DNA from: Glaciecola sp. UBA1851
GTDB lineage: Bacteria; Pseudomonadota; Gammaproteobacteria; Enterobacterales; Alteromonadaceae
DNA: 64,000 bases
Reading direction: 5' to 3'
NCBI GenBank assembly: GCA_002338515.1
Contig: DDIL01000172.1
Coordinates: 5,374-69,373, forward strand
The position numbers were made by a program, and so were the translations under genes. Of this stretch, positions 54,131-63,153 are shown one piece after another (position 1 is the first letter of the stretch; each line of letters starts with the position of its first letter). Under the pieces are notes generated by a model that saw only the letters and a list, made by a program, of their open reading frames with translations, did not search any database and was not told the DNA's origin.

Positions 54131-54658
54131 TTGACAGAAGACAATAACCTACCAACCAAACTAAGCCAATCTATTCATATCGGATTGGTTAATCCCAAAT
54201 CAGCCAGCAACGTGGCCGTGATATTGCGCGCTGCTGGTTGCTTTGGTGTACAAAGTATTTTGTATACTGGTAAGCGTTATACCCATGCAAAGCAATTTCA
54301 CGAAGATACAAAAAATTTTAGACAGACTATTCCTAACGAAGCTGTTGAAAGCTTAATAACGGCTTGTCCAAACAATGCAAAGAAGGTAGTCATTGAGCTG
54401 ACAGAGGGTGCCAAGTCGCTAACTACATTCAAACATCCTGACGATGCGTTTTACATATTTGGGCCTGAAGATGGCACTGTCCCACAAAGTATAATTGATG
54501 TAGCTGACCATGTAGTTTATATACCCACGAATAGCAGTCTCAATTTAGCCGTAACGGCAAATATTGTGCTATATGACCGATTGGCTAAATCTGAATTTGT
54601 AGGAAACGATGAGTTAATCAAGCTAAGTAGAGACCGAAACAACTCAAGTATTGTCTAA
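54131..54658 (+). CDS. SpoU/TrmH-family RNA methyltransferase
   Basis: 175 residues. SPOUT fold with the knotted SAM site: SIHIGLVNPKSASNVAVILRAAGCFGVQSI, FYIFGPEDGTVPQSIIDVADHVVYIPTNSSLNLAVTANIVLYDRL. These correspond to motifs 1-3 of the SpoU family; the PTNSSLNLAV motif suggests 2'-O-methylation of RNA. The target is unassigned. TTG start at 54131, 7 bp after ppc; no good ribosome site, so coupling with ppc is likely. Confidence 0.85.
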   Translation: MTEDNNLPTKLSQSIHIGLVNPKSASNVAVILRAAGCFGVQSILYTGKRYTHAKQFHEDTKNFRQTIPNEAVESLITACPNNAKKVVIELTEGAKSLTTFKHPDDAFYIFGPEDGTVPQSIIDVADHVVYIPTNSSLNLAVTANIVLYDRLAKSEFVGNDELIKLSRDRNNSSIV

Positions 54659-54670
54659 AAATTAACAAAA

Positions 54671-54697
54671 AAATCCGCTCTGAATAAGAACGGATTT
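54671..54697 (-). terminator. Terminator between trmH-like gene and mdh
   Basis: AAATCCG/CGGATTT outer stem with an imperfect extension (TCT/AGA). On the minus strand it is followed by TTTTTTGTT, so it serves mdh; it could also stop the rightward ppc unit. Confidence 0.75.
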
Positions 54698-54750
54698 CAA
54701 TAACTACATGTTATAAAAACTAATAAAGGCTTTATTAGCCGCTATAAGAA

Positions 54751-55689
54751 TTAGCCATTTACAAAATCAACACCCATTTGGATGTCGTTCCGTAAACCAT
54801 CTAACATATCTTCTTTAGCTTTTTGTTCGAATGCACTTAGCTCGCCATAAGGAAGAATTTCTTCTACACCATTTTTGCCTAAACGAACAGGATGAGCAAA
54901 GAATGCAGCATCATCTGAACCATCTACTTGAACGTACGTGTACTCTACAACTTCTTCACCTTCAAGAGCAGCAACTAAAGATAAACAGAATCTTGCAGCT
55001 GCTTGACCCATAGATAACGTAGCAGAGCCTCCGCCAGCTTTTGCTTCAACAACTTCTGTGCCCGCGTTTTGAATACGAGGCGTTAAAGCAGCAATTTCTT
55101 CTTCAGTAAAAGTTACGCCTTCAACCTGAGAAAGTAACGGAAGGATCGTAGTACCAGAATGACCACCAATAACTGGAACGTGAACGTCAGACGTACTCTT
55201 GCCTTTTAATTCAGCAACAAAAGTCTCTGAACGAATGACATCTAGTGTAGTTACACCGAATAATTTGTTTTTATCGTATACACCTTTTGCTTTTAACGTT
55301 TCAGCTGCAATCGCAACAGTTGTATTAACAGGGTTTGTAATAATTCCTATACAAGCACTAGGACAGTTATCAGCACAAGCTTCAATTAGGTTTTTGACGA
55401 TCCCAGCATTAATGTTGAATAAATCAGAACGGTCCATACCAGGTTTTCTTGGTACGCCGGCTGGAATTAACACAACATCACATCCAGTTAGTGCATCGGC
55501 TAGTGCATCTGCACCAAAACCAGCAACTTTAACATCTGTAGGGATATGACTTAAGTCAACTGCAACCCCAGGAACAACAGGTGCTACGTCATATAATGAC
55601 AATTCAGAACCTGCTGGTAATTGTGTTTTTAACAATAAGGATAAAGCTTGACCTATACCACCTGCGGCGCCCAATACGGCTACTTTCAT
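54751..55689 (-). CDS. mdh: Malate dehydrogenase
   Basis: 312 residues (E. coli 312). NAD-dependent oxidation of malate to oxaloacetate in the TCA cycle. NAD loop [15 protein letters not shown], substrate Arg in [22 protein letters not shown], catalytic His in [15 protein letters not shown] and [15 protein letters not shown]. Divergent from argR with a 349-bp gap, the same arrangement as in E. coli. Confidence 0.98.
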   Translation of the reverse strand: MKVAVLGAAGGIGQALSLLLKTQLPAGSELSLYDVAPVVPGVAVDLSHIPTDVKVAGFGADALADALTGCDVVLIPAGVPRKPGMDRSDLFNINAGIVKNLIEACADNCPSACIGIITNPVNTTVAIAAETLKAKGVYDKNKLFGVTTLDVIRSETFVAELKGKSTSDVHVPVIGGHSGTTILPLLSQVEGVTFTEEEIAALTPRIQNAGTEVVEAKAGGGSATLSMGQAAARFCLSLVAALEGEEVVEYTYVQVDGSDDAAFFAHPVRLGKNGVEEILPYGELSAFEQKAKEDMLDGLRNDIQMGVDFVNG

Positions 55690-56038
55690 AGAGTTATCTC
55701 CAGTTGACTAGATTGATAAATTGAGCGCGAAGATTATATCATCGTAAACAAAATCTCAATGCTCCTATGGTATCAAGTTTTAAATACCCTTTTTATAGTG
55801 GCGATAAAACTGGTTTAAATTAGACTTTTCCATGTTTTAATACTAGCATTCGAGATTATTCAAATTAGATGTATGGCTTAGCTAGCAATCAGTTAACCAG
55901 TTAACAAATTGATCAACATTGCACGAGTTGGTGTAACATTATTAATCCATTATTCATTACTTCTATTAACTAGTACTATTTAACATTATTGTATAAAACA
56001 TCGTCAAATTTACTTTTCAAAATGGTATACAAAGATAT
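55690..56038. other. Intergenic region between divergent mdh and argR
   Basis: 349 bp holding both promoters. GTTAAC-CA-GTTAAC at 55892-55905 is noted. I searched for an arginine box (TGAAT-N4-ATTCA type) to support autoregulation by ArgR and did not find a convincing one by eye. Confidence 0.4.
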
Positions 56039-56503
56039 ATGACTACTTCAAAGCAAGATGCATTAGTAAAAGCGTTCAAAGAAATCTTAAATACTGAAAG
56101 CTATGGTTCACAGGGCGAAATTGTGAACGCGTTAAAAACGCTCGGTTTTGACAATATTAGTCAATCAAAAGTATCCCGAATGTTAGGTAAATTTGGGGCG
56201 GTGAGAACAAGAGACGCCAGGGGCGACATGGTTTATTGCTTGCCGCCAGAGCTTGGTATGCCAACGGCAAAAAGCCCACTAAAGCAACTAGTACTCGATA
56301 TTGTTCATAATAAGGTTATGGTGATTATTAGAACTAGCCCTGGAGCGGCGCAATTGATCGCAAGATTACTAGACTCTCTCAGTCATACGGATGGTGTTTT
56401 AGGCACAATAGCTGGTGATGATACTATTTTTATCGCGCCAGCCGACATTTCTAAAATTGAAGAATTAAGACAAAAGGTCCAAGACTTATTTGATAATGTG
56501 TAA
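56039..56503 (+). CDS. argR: Arginine repressor ArgR
   Basis: 154 residues (E. coli 156). DNA-binding winged helix [48 protein letters not shown] at the N-terminus; the C-terminal oligomerisation and arginine-binding domain has [15 protein letters not shown] (GDDT binds arginine) and [15 protein letters not shown]. Regulates arginine synthesis and uptake. Divergent from mdh. No clear ribosome site. Confidence 0.97.
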   Translation: MTTSKQDALVKAFKEILNTESYGSQGEIVNALKTLGFDNISQSKVSRMLGKFGAVRTRDARGDMVYCLPPELGMPTAKSPLKQLVLDIVHNKVMVIIRTSPGAAQLIARLLDSLSHTDGVLGTIAGDDTIFIAPADISKIEELRQKVQDLFDNV

Positions 56504-56509
56504 GTTACA

Positions 56510-57349
56510 TTAACCTTGTACTTTATTCTTAATAACAAATTCATAGAGTGCTTTCTTATTTAACGAGAAGTGCTCGCTGACTATCGATGCCGCCTTTTTC
56601 GGCGCTAAATGGGTGCTTAATTTCATAAGTAAGTTAGTCGCGTCAACAGGCAAATCGTCTTTATTGGGTGGTTTGCAATATATCATTAAAACAAATTCTC
56701 CCTTTTGATTAGAAGGTTCTTTATTTAAGTACTCAAGTGCGTCACTTGCCTTGCCCGTAATGTAAGTCTCAAATCTTTTTGTTAATTCTTTCGCTAATAC
56801 TAACTTGTGATCAGTCGGCAGGACTGACTCACATATATTAATCGTATCTAAGATACGACGTGGTGAATCATAAAAAATGGTTGTGCATGCATTATGAATC
56901 GCTCCAGTAATCGCTTCTATTTTCGCTTTTTGTTTAGCAGGAAGAAAACCTGAAAAAGTGAACTTGTCAGTTGGTAAACCCGATGCACTTAATGCAGTAG
57001 TGACGGCACACGCACCCGGTAAAGAAGATACGGCAATACCAGCGGCTCGGCATTCGCTAACAAGTTTATAGCCAGGATCACTTATTAGTGGCGTACCGGC
57101 ATCAGAAATTAAAGCGATAGAAGCACCATTCTTTAACTTATCTATTAACAGTTCAGCTCTTTGTGCTTCGTTATGATCGTGCAGACTAATAGTAGGTGTG
57201 GTTACCTCTAGTTTTTGCAATAATTGCCCAGAATGCCTTGTATCTTCCGCCGCAATTAATTGAACATTTTGCAATATTTCTATTGCACGTTGGGTGATAT
57301 CCAACATATTTCCGATAGGAGTGGGAACAACATATAAAACGCCAAGCAT
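56510..57349 (-). CDS. rsmI: 16S rRNA (cytidine(1402)-2'-O)-methyltransferase
   Basis: 279 residues. SAM-dependent 2'-O-methylation of C1402 in 16S rRNA. LYVVPTPIGNMLDITQRAIEIL, AAEDTRHSGQLL, ISLHDHNE, ALISDAGTPLISDPGYKLV and ASGLPTDKFTFSGFLP form the tetrapyrrole-methylase fold. Divergent from lpoA as in E. coli (yraL/yraM). It ends close to the argR stop (6 bp) in convergent orientation. Confidence 0.96.
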   Translation of the reverse strand: MLGVLYVVPTPIGNMLDITQRAIEILQNVQLIAAEDTRHSGQLLQKLEVTTPTISLHDHNEAQRAELLIDKLKNGASIALISDAGTPLISDPGYKLVSECRAAGIAVSSLPGACAVTTALSASGLPTDKFTFSGFLPAKQKAKIEAITGAIHNACTTIFYDSPRRILDTINICESVLPTDHKLVLAKELTKRFETYITGKASDALEYLNKEPSNQKGEFVLMIYCKPPNKDDLPVDATNLLMKLSTHLAPKKAASIVSEHFSLNKKALYEFVIKNKVQG

Positions 57350-57477
57350 CTCAGATATCCAATATTTTTATGAACTAGTTAGAGTTTACACAAACTAAAG
57401 AACAGTTTGCATGAATTCCACTAGAAATTTTTAATTAGCACAGTAGACTATAACAAATAGACAATTTTGAGATTTGC

Positions 57478-59406
57478 GTGAACATAACCAACAAAGTTTT
57501 ATTAATTACATGCATAGCAATAATTAGCGCGTGCACAAGTTCGCCTACCCAGAATAATGAACAAAAAATTATTAAATCTGTACCTGCTAAAAATGAAGTG
57601 GTTAAGCAAGAACAATCAGATTTACAAATTATTGCTGAAAATTTCTCTCAAACTAAAGATATTCAACAGTTAAATCTTTCGCTATTGGGCCTAGCAAACC
57701 AAGCAATTGAACTTGAACAGTGTAACCGCGCGAATACTATCATTAAACATATTCAACCTTCTTTGTCTCTTGATTTGATACATATTGCAAACTTATTTAA
57801 GGCGGAATGTAACCTCAAACAACTTGATTATCTTGACGAACTAGCTAGTAAAGGGCCGCTTGTTAAGCAAACGGAAAATTGGCTAGCAACTATTAACAAC
57901 CAAGTATTGTCATTTTATTCAGAGCAATTCAAAACAAATAGTCTTATTGAGCGCAAAGTCATTGCCTTAGCAAAAATCAACGCCATTAGTGGCAATCATG
58001 AAGTAGCCATTAATCAATTTTTATCATTACCTAATAGTAAAGAATATCTGGCTAAAACTGAATACGGCAATCTATTGTGGAAATGGTTTTCACTTGCTGA
58101 GCCAGAATCACGTTCTGCGTTAGTATACAGATTTCCAACTCTGCAAAATTATAAGGTATTGATTGATACGATTGAAGATAACAGTATTAACGACGTGACT
58201 CGCAAAGCTATATTGAATGAGTGGTTACAGGGCGAAGTAAGTAAAAACAATTTGGAATTATTGCCGGAGCAAATTACACAGTTTATTAACTTTAACAGTG
58301 ATGGCTCTCAGAAAATAGCGGTTTTACTTCCACTCACTGGCAGATTATCTAGCCAAGGAGAAGCTATTAAACAAGGGTTATTAACCGCTTACTTGGAAAA
58401 AGTAGAGCAAGCAAAAGAAAACAATAATCAATATGACACCAGTATTGATTTTATAGATACAGGTAGTTTCGACACATTAAAGTCATCAGTATCAAACGAG
58501 ATGCTAGCAAGCTATGACACTATTATTGGTCCATTGTTACGTAGCCACGTGAATGCAATAAACTCGATGAATTTAAGTAATACGAAAAAACTCCTGTTGA
58601 ACAAAAATAGTATACTTAATTCATCCGATATCAATGTCAAAAATCTTGTTGGCACTTTTTCTTTGTCACCCGAACAAGAAGCTTCACAAATAGTCGCTTT
58701 AATGCGTGATCAGAATATTTTGAACCCAGTTTTAATAAGCGACGATGCTAGTATTTCAAAACGTATGGTTGAAGCCTTTTTGAAAAATTGGGAGTCCTCT
58801 GAACTAAACGATTCCAAGTACTTCGCTCCTCAAATTATCACGTATGAAGATAATAAAGGTATGAGAGTCGGCATTACATCAAGCCTTGATGTATTACAAA
58901 GCCAACGTCGCATAAAGCAGTTAACTAACCTAACTCAAGATAGATTAATAAGTGTCACTCGTAACCGAAGAGACATAGATGCATTCGTCGTTTTTGCTAG
59001 GCCAGACGATGTAGAGCTGATCAACCCTATTATTGAATCTAGTATAAGTTTATTTAGCGAAAAGCAATTGCCGGTTTTCGCTAGTTCTTATAGCTATGAT
59101 CACAAACAAAACAAAAACAGCCAACGCGATCTTAGAAACCTAATTTTTATTGATATGCCATGGTTACTCCCATCGGGTCGCGAAACACAATTATCTAACC
59201 AAGTAGATATTTTATTTAACCAACCGCCTAGCACATTTTTACGACTATTTGCCTTTGGGTATGACTCTCTGTCGATAGCAGACAACTTGGCGAAATTAAC
59301 GACATTTGATCACATGAATCATCAAGGATTAAGCGGAATATTGTCAGCTAACGAACAAAATGAATTAATTCGTCAGCTAGACTACATACAAATAAGCGGG
59401 AACTAA
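57478..59406 (+). CDS. lpoA: Penicillin-binding protein activator LpoA
   Basis: 642 residues. Outer membrane lipoprotein that activates PBP1A. GTG start; lipoprotein signal ending CIAIISAC. N-terminal TPR-like helical domain (about 40-240), then a type I periplasmic-binding-protein-like domain beginning IAVLLPLTGRLSSQGEAIKQGLLTAY, with DTIIGPLLRSHVNAIN and DMPWLLP. The C-terminal end RLFAFGYDSL is usual. Heads the lpoA-yraN-diaA-dolP group; yraN follows after 17 bp. Confidence 0.93.
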   Translation: MNITNKVLLITCIAIISACTSSPTQNNEQKIIKSVPAKNEVVKQEQSDLQIIAENFSQTKDIQQLNLSLLGLANQAIELEQCNRANTIIKHIQPSLSLDLIHIANLFKAECNLKQLDYLDELASKGPLVKQTENWLATINNQVLSFYSEQFKTNSLIERKVIALAKINAISGNHEVAINQFLSLPNSKEYLAKTEYGNLLWKWFSLAEPESRSALVYRFPTLQNYKVLIDTIEDNSINDVTRKAILNEWLQGEVSKNNLELLPEQITQFINFNSDGSQKIAVLLPLTGRLSSQGEAIKQGLLTAYLEKVEQAKENNNQYDTSIDFIDTGSFDTLKSSVSNEMLASYDTIIGPLLRSHVNAINSMNLSNTKKLLLNKNSILNSSDINVKNLVGTFSLSPEQEASQIVALMRDQNILNPVLISDDASISKRMVEAFLKNWESSELNDSKYFAPQIITYEDNKGMRVGITSSLDVLQSQRRIKQLTNLTQDRLISVTRNRRDIDAFVVFARPDDVELINPIIESSISLFSEKQLPVFASSYSYDHKQNKNSQRDLRNLIFIDMPWLLPSGRETQLSNQVDILFNQPPSTFLRLFAFGYDSLSIADNLAKLTTFDHMNHQGLSGILSANEQNELIRQLDYIQISGN

Positions 59407-59423
59407 CAAGGTATATTGATTAC

Positions 59424-59780
59424 ATGGAAAGTAAAAAACAACTAGCAAGGTTAGATGGGATAAAAGCAGAAGAAAAAGCGAAACAATACCTAATTGAAAA
59501 TGGCTTAACCTTTTTACAGCAGAACTTCAGAGTAACGGTTGGCGAAATAGATTTGATATTTATGGAGCAATCGCAACTGATATTTGTTGAAGTAAAGTAC
59601 AGAAATGATAGCAGTCATGGCTATGCCGCAGAGCAATTTACGCCGAGTAAAAGAACGAAAATGCTAAGAGCTATTCATGTATATTTGCAACAACAACAAG
59701 TAAATATTCATCACACTAACCTACGGCTTGATCTAATCGCGATAGATTCTGACAAATTAGAATGGATAAAGAATATTTAG
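59424..59780 (+). CDS. yraN: UPF0102 family nuclease-like protein YraN
   Basis: 118 residues. UPF0102: GIKAEEKAKQYLIENGLTFLQQNFRVTVGEIDLIFMEQSQLIFVEVKYRNDSSHGYAAEQFTPSKRTKMLRA. GEIDLI and FVEVKYR carry the Asp and Glu-X-Lys of a PD-(D/E)XK restriction-endonuclease-like fold; the role is unknown. 17 bp after lpoA, so co-transcribed. The 135-bp gap to diaA suggests a separate promoter. Confidence 0.94.
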   Translation: MESKKQLARLDGIKAEEKAKQYLIENGLTFLQQNFRVTVGEIDLIFMEQSQLIFVEVKYRNDSSHGYAAEQFTPSKRTKMLRAIHVYLQQQQVNIHHTNLRLDLIAIDSDKLEWIKNI

Positions 59781-59891
59781 GCTAGAGCCTTTAGATCTCT
59801 GCTGTATGAATTAATTATTAAAACTCCTATGTTGGTTACATTCATTAATACCAAAGTTTAACAAACTAAGATAAAATCTCTAACTTAATAA

Positions 59892-60509
<618 letters not shown>

Positions 60510-60512
60510 GTA

Positions 60513-61094
60513 ATGTTAAGGATAAGTAGTTTTGTTTTTATATTAATTATGGCATTACAAATATCTGGATGTGCATCAATTGTTGCAGTAGGCGCTGCGG
60601 GTACAGCAGCAACGACTACCAGTGACAGACGGTCACTTGGAACACAAATTGATGACAAAACCATTACTGCCCGAGTAAGCTCTGCCATAAATAAAATTCC
60701 TTTGGTAGAGGAAAATGCTGATATAAGTGTCAATGTCTATAATAGTCAGGTTTTATTAACTGGACAGGCGCTTACCCAACTACTTATTGATGATGCCACT
60801 AAAGCCGCAGAGTCTGTCCAACAGGTCACAAAAGTACATAATCAAGTACGGCTTGGACAACCTATTCCCGCGACATCTACTATCAATGATATTTGGTTAG
60901 GTACTAAAATTCGTACATTAATGTCGACTGATGAATCTGTTCCGTTATTAAAATTAGACTTAATTGTTGAAGACAGTGAGGCATTTATAATGGGTCAATT
61001 AACCAAACAAGAAGCAACAGCGACGGTTGAGCTAGTAAGAAATGTTACAGGTATTACAAAGGTAGTGAGAGTAATGGAGTTAATAAACGAATAA
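60513..61094 (+). CDS. dolP: BON-domain lipoprotein DolP (YraP)
   Basis: 193 residues. Lipoprotein signal MLRISSFVFILIMALQISGC (lipidated Cys). Two BON domains: DKTITARVSSAINKIPLVEENADISVNVYNSQVLLTGQ and GTKIRTLMSTDESVPLLKLDLIVEDSEAFIMGQLTKQEATATVELVRNVTGI. Outer membrane integrity and BAM-associated functions are known for the E. coli homologue. Last gene of the group; its stop is directly adjacent to the sspB stop (convergent). Confidence 0.95.
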   Translation: MLRISSFVFILIMALQISGCASIVAVGAAGTAATTTSDRRSLGTQIDDKTITARVSSAINKIPLVEENADISVNVYNSQVLLTGQALTQLLIDDATKAAESVQQVTKVHNQVRLGQPIPATSTINDIWLGTKIRTLMSTDESVPLLKLDLIVEDSEAFIMGQLTKQEATATVELVRNVTGITKVVRVMELINE

Positions 61095-61601
61095 TTATTT
61101 AATAATTTTTAGGGTTGCTTTAGATTTTTTAGGGCTATTTTTAACATCACTTTTGCTGCTTTCTGATGCTTCCAACCCCTGTAAATGCGGTTTTGTATTA
61201 GTGTCATTAGTTTCAACTGCTTTATTAGTCGTTTCAATTGCGTTTTGTTGGCTTGTATTTTCTTCTTTTGTAAAACTAGGCACTTCGAAAGCTGTACCCG
61301 CTCCATTTTCTTTTGCGTAAATTGCAGCTACTGCTTTGCAAGGAAAACAAACTACCATTGGTTGGCCTGAAAAACGCGCATTAAAACTTACCATATCTAA
61401 GTCTATAGCAAAATTTACACAAGCGGATGGAGAAACGTTTAATACAATTTGTCCGTTATTCACGAACTGCTGTGGCACTTCTACATTTGGGAAGTTTGCC
61501 GCCACAACCATATAAGGGGTTAAATTATTATCTACAATCCAATCATAGAATGCTCGTAACATATAAGGCTGATGAGAAGTCATATCATTCATGTTAGTCA
61601 C
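61095..61601 (-). CDS. sspB: ClpXP adaptor protein SspB
   Basis: 168 residues. Delivers ssrA-tagged and other substrates to ClpXP. Conserved PYMLRAFYDWIVDNNLTPYMVVAANFPNVEVPQQFVNNGQIVLNVSPSA and SFNARFSGQPMVVCFPCKAVAAIYAKENGAGTAFEV. The C-terminal linker (about residues 115-160) is Ser/Thr/Lys-rich and ends in ATLKIIK, the ClpX-binding tail motif type (xLxxVK-like, here LKIIK). Start is GTG at 61601 or the ATGs at 61592 or 61583. Read leftward after sspA. Confidence 0.95.
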   Translation of the reverse strand: MTNMNDMTSHQPYMLRAFYDWIVDNNLTPYMVVAANFPNVEVPQQFVNNGQIVLNVSPSACVNFAIDLDMVSFNARFSGQPMVVCFPCKAVAAIYAKENGAGTAFEVPSFTKEENTSQQNAIETTNKAVETNDTNTKPHLQGLEASESSKSDVKNSPKKSKATLKIIK

Positions 61602-61638
61602 ATTCTTTTGATTGCTTTATCGTGTTTAACCAACAATC

Positions 61639-62271
61639 CTACAAAGGATTGTGGATTTCACGTTCTTGGTCAGTTAAAGAAGCTTTAAAAGAGCCACGTT
61701 CAAAGATACGTTTCATGTAAGCTACAATGTCACGTGTCCCCTGCCCACTAAGCTCTATATCAAGTGCTGGTAAACGCCATAACAACGGTGCTAGATAGCA
61801 ATCAACTAAACTAAACTCTTCGCTCATGAAATAATCGGTTTCCGCAAATATTGGTGCTAGACTCAGTATCGCTTCTTTTAACTCTTGACGTGCTTCAGTA
61901 GCACCAGGCTCATTTCTAAAAACACGTGCAGCTAACGTATACCAGTCTTGCTCTATACGATGCATCATTAGTCTACTTTGACCACGAGACACTGGGTAAA
62001 CAGGCATCAAAGGAGGGTGAGGGAATCGTTCATCAAGGTATTCCATGATGATATGCGATTTATATAACACTAGCTCTCTATCAACCAATGTGGGAACTGT
62101 TCCATACGGATTTAGTTCAAGTAATTCTTCATTTAACTGGGCAGGATCAGTGAAAATAATTTCAACACCTACGCCTTTTTCAGCTAATACAATTCGTACT
62201 TGGTGAGAATAAATATCGATATTGTCTGAAAACAAGGTCATGATAGAACGTTTATTGGTGGCCAATGCCAT
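61639..62271 (-). CDS. sspA: Stringent starvation protein A
   Basis: 210 residues, GST-fold RNA polymerase-associated protein needed for stationary-phase and acid tolerance. N-terminus ANKRSIMTLFSDNIDIYSHQVRIVLAEKGVGVE and LNPYGTVPTLVDRELVLYKSHIIMEYLDERFPHPPLMPVYPVSRGQSRL match E. coli SspA closely. A terminator ends the petC gene upstream, so sspA-sspB has its own promoter. sspB starts 38 bp later. Confidence 0.97.
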   Translation of the reverse strand: MALATNKRSIMTLFSDNIDIYSHQVRIVLAEKGVGVEIIFTDPAQLNEELLELNPYGTVPTLVDRELVLYKSHIIMEYLDERFPHPPLMPVYPVSRGQSRLMMHRIEQDWYTLAARVFRNEPGATEARQELKEAILSLAPIFAETDYFMSEEFSLVDCYLAPLLWRLPALDIELSGQGTRDIVAYMKRIFERGSFKASLTDQEREIHNPL

Positions 62272-62364
62272 TAAAAACCTCCGAAGCGCGGCTTACCGCT
62301 AGTTAATAGATAATCGAGTTAGACTTTGATTTATCTAAATTAATATATGTATTTTACAAATAAA

Positions 62365-62394
62365 AGAGGGCGCTATTCATTAATAGAGCCCTCT
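62365..62394 (-). terminator. Rho-independent terminator of the pet operon
   Basis: AGAGGGC pairs with GCCCTCT and CTATT with AATAG, separated by one G-A mismatch, tetraloop. Read leftward it is followed by TTTTATTT. Lies 28 bp after the petC stop. Confidence 0.85.
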
Positions 62395-62421
62395 CAAAAA
62401 ATGACGCGAGATTATACTATA

Positions 62422-63153
62422 TTACTTGACATCTCGCCAGTATTCTTTCTTGAGCAACAATGCAAACACAAAGAATATTACAATGAATATTAATACGCCT
62501 CTGCCAATTGCCTCAGATTTGAGTCGAGTAGGTTCGCCCGTATACTCCAAGAAGTTGACTAAATCTCTCATTGCTAAATCATATTCTTGTGGAGTAAGTG
62601 AACCATTGCCGTCTGTTTGAAGCCCTACATAAACTTCTGTTGGTTTACCATCTACCATTCTTTCTTCATAAGTACGACGAGGCGTCCCTTGAAGAGGCTC
62701 TAATACATGCGGCATACCAACATTAGGGAACACTAGGTTATTTACACCAAACGTTTTGTCTTCATCAACATAGAAAGTTCTAAGGTAAGTGTAAATCCAC
62801 TCTGGACCTCTAACTCTGGCAACTAGAGACAAATCTGGTGGTGGTGCACCAAACCAACCAGCAGAATCTTCACTAGGCATGGGTGTAGTAATATAATCAG
62901 AAACTTTTTCACCCGTAAATTGCAAATACTGCTGACCTAAATCTTCGGGAATATCTAAGTCGTTAAACATTCTTTGATATCTTTGATACTGCATCTGGTG
63001 ACAACCTAAGCAGTAATTCATAAATATCTTTGCACCGTTCTGCAACGACGCTTTGTCGGTTAAATCTAAATTTGGATCATCAAGCGGAACCGTAGACCCT
63101 GCAGCAAACACCATGCTAGGTGTAAACAATAATATGGCTATCCATTTTTTCAT
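62422..63153 (-). CDS. petC: Cytochrome bc1 complex cytochrome c1 subunit
   Basis: 243 residues. Signal peptide ending MVFAA, heme c motif CLGCH at residues 48-52 (NYCLGCHQMQYQRYQRMFNDL), GAPPPDLSLVARVRG, and a C-terminal transmembrane anchor (VLIFIVIFFVFALLL). Part of the ubiquinol:cytochrome c reductase. Its ATG overlaps the petB stop by 4 bp. Monocistronic end marked by the terminator at 62365-62394. Confidence 0.96.
   Translation of the reverse strand: MKKWIAILLFTPSMVFAAGSTVPLDDPNLDLTDKASLQNGAKIFMNYCLGCHQMQYQRYQRMFNDLDIPEDLGQQYLQFTGEKVSDYITTPMPSEDSAGWFGAPPPDLSLVARVRGPEWIYTYLRTFYVDEDKTFGVNNLVFPNVGMPHVLEPLQGTPRRTYEERMVDGKPTEVYVGLQTDGNGSLTPQEYDLAMRDLVNFLEYTGEPTRLKSEAIGRGVLIFIVIFFVFALLLKKEYWRDVK

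Noticed and set aside
55690..56038. ArgR operator in the mdh-argR gap
   Set aside because: No pair of TGAAT/ATTCA half-sites with correct spacing seen by eye.
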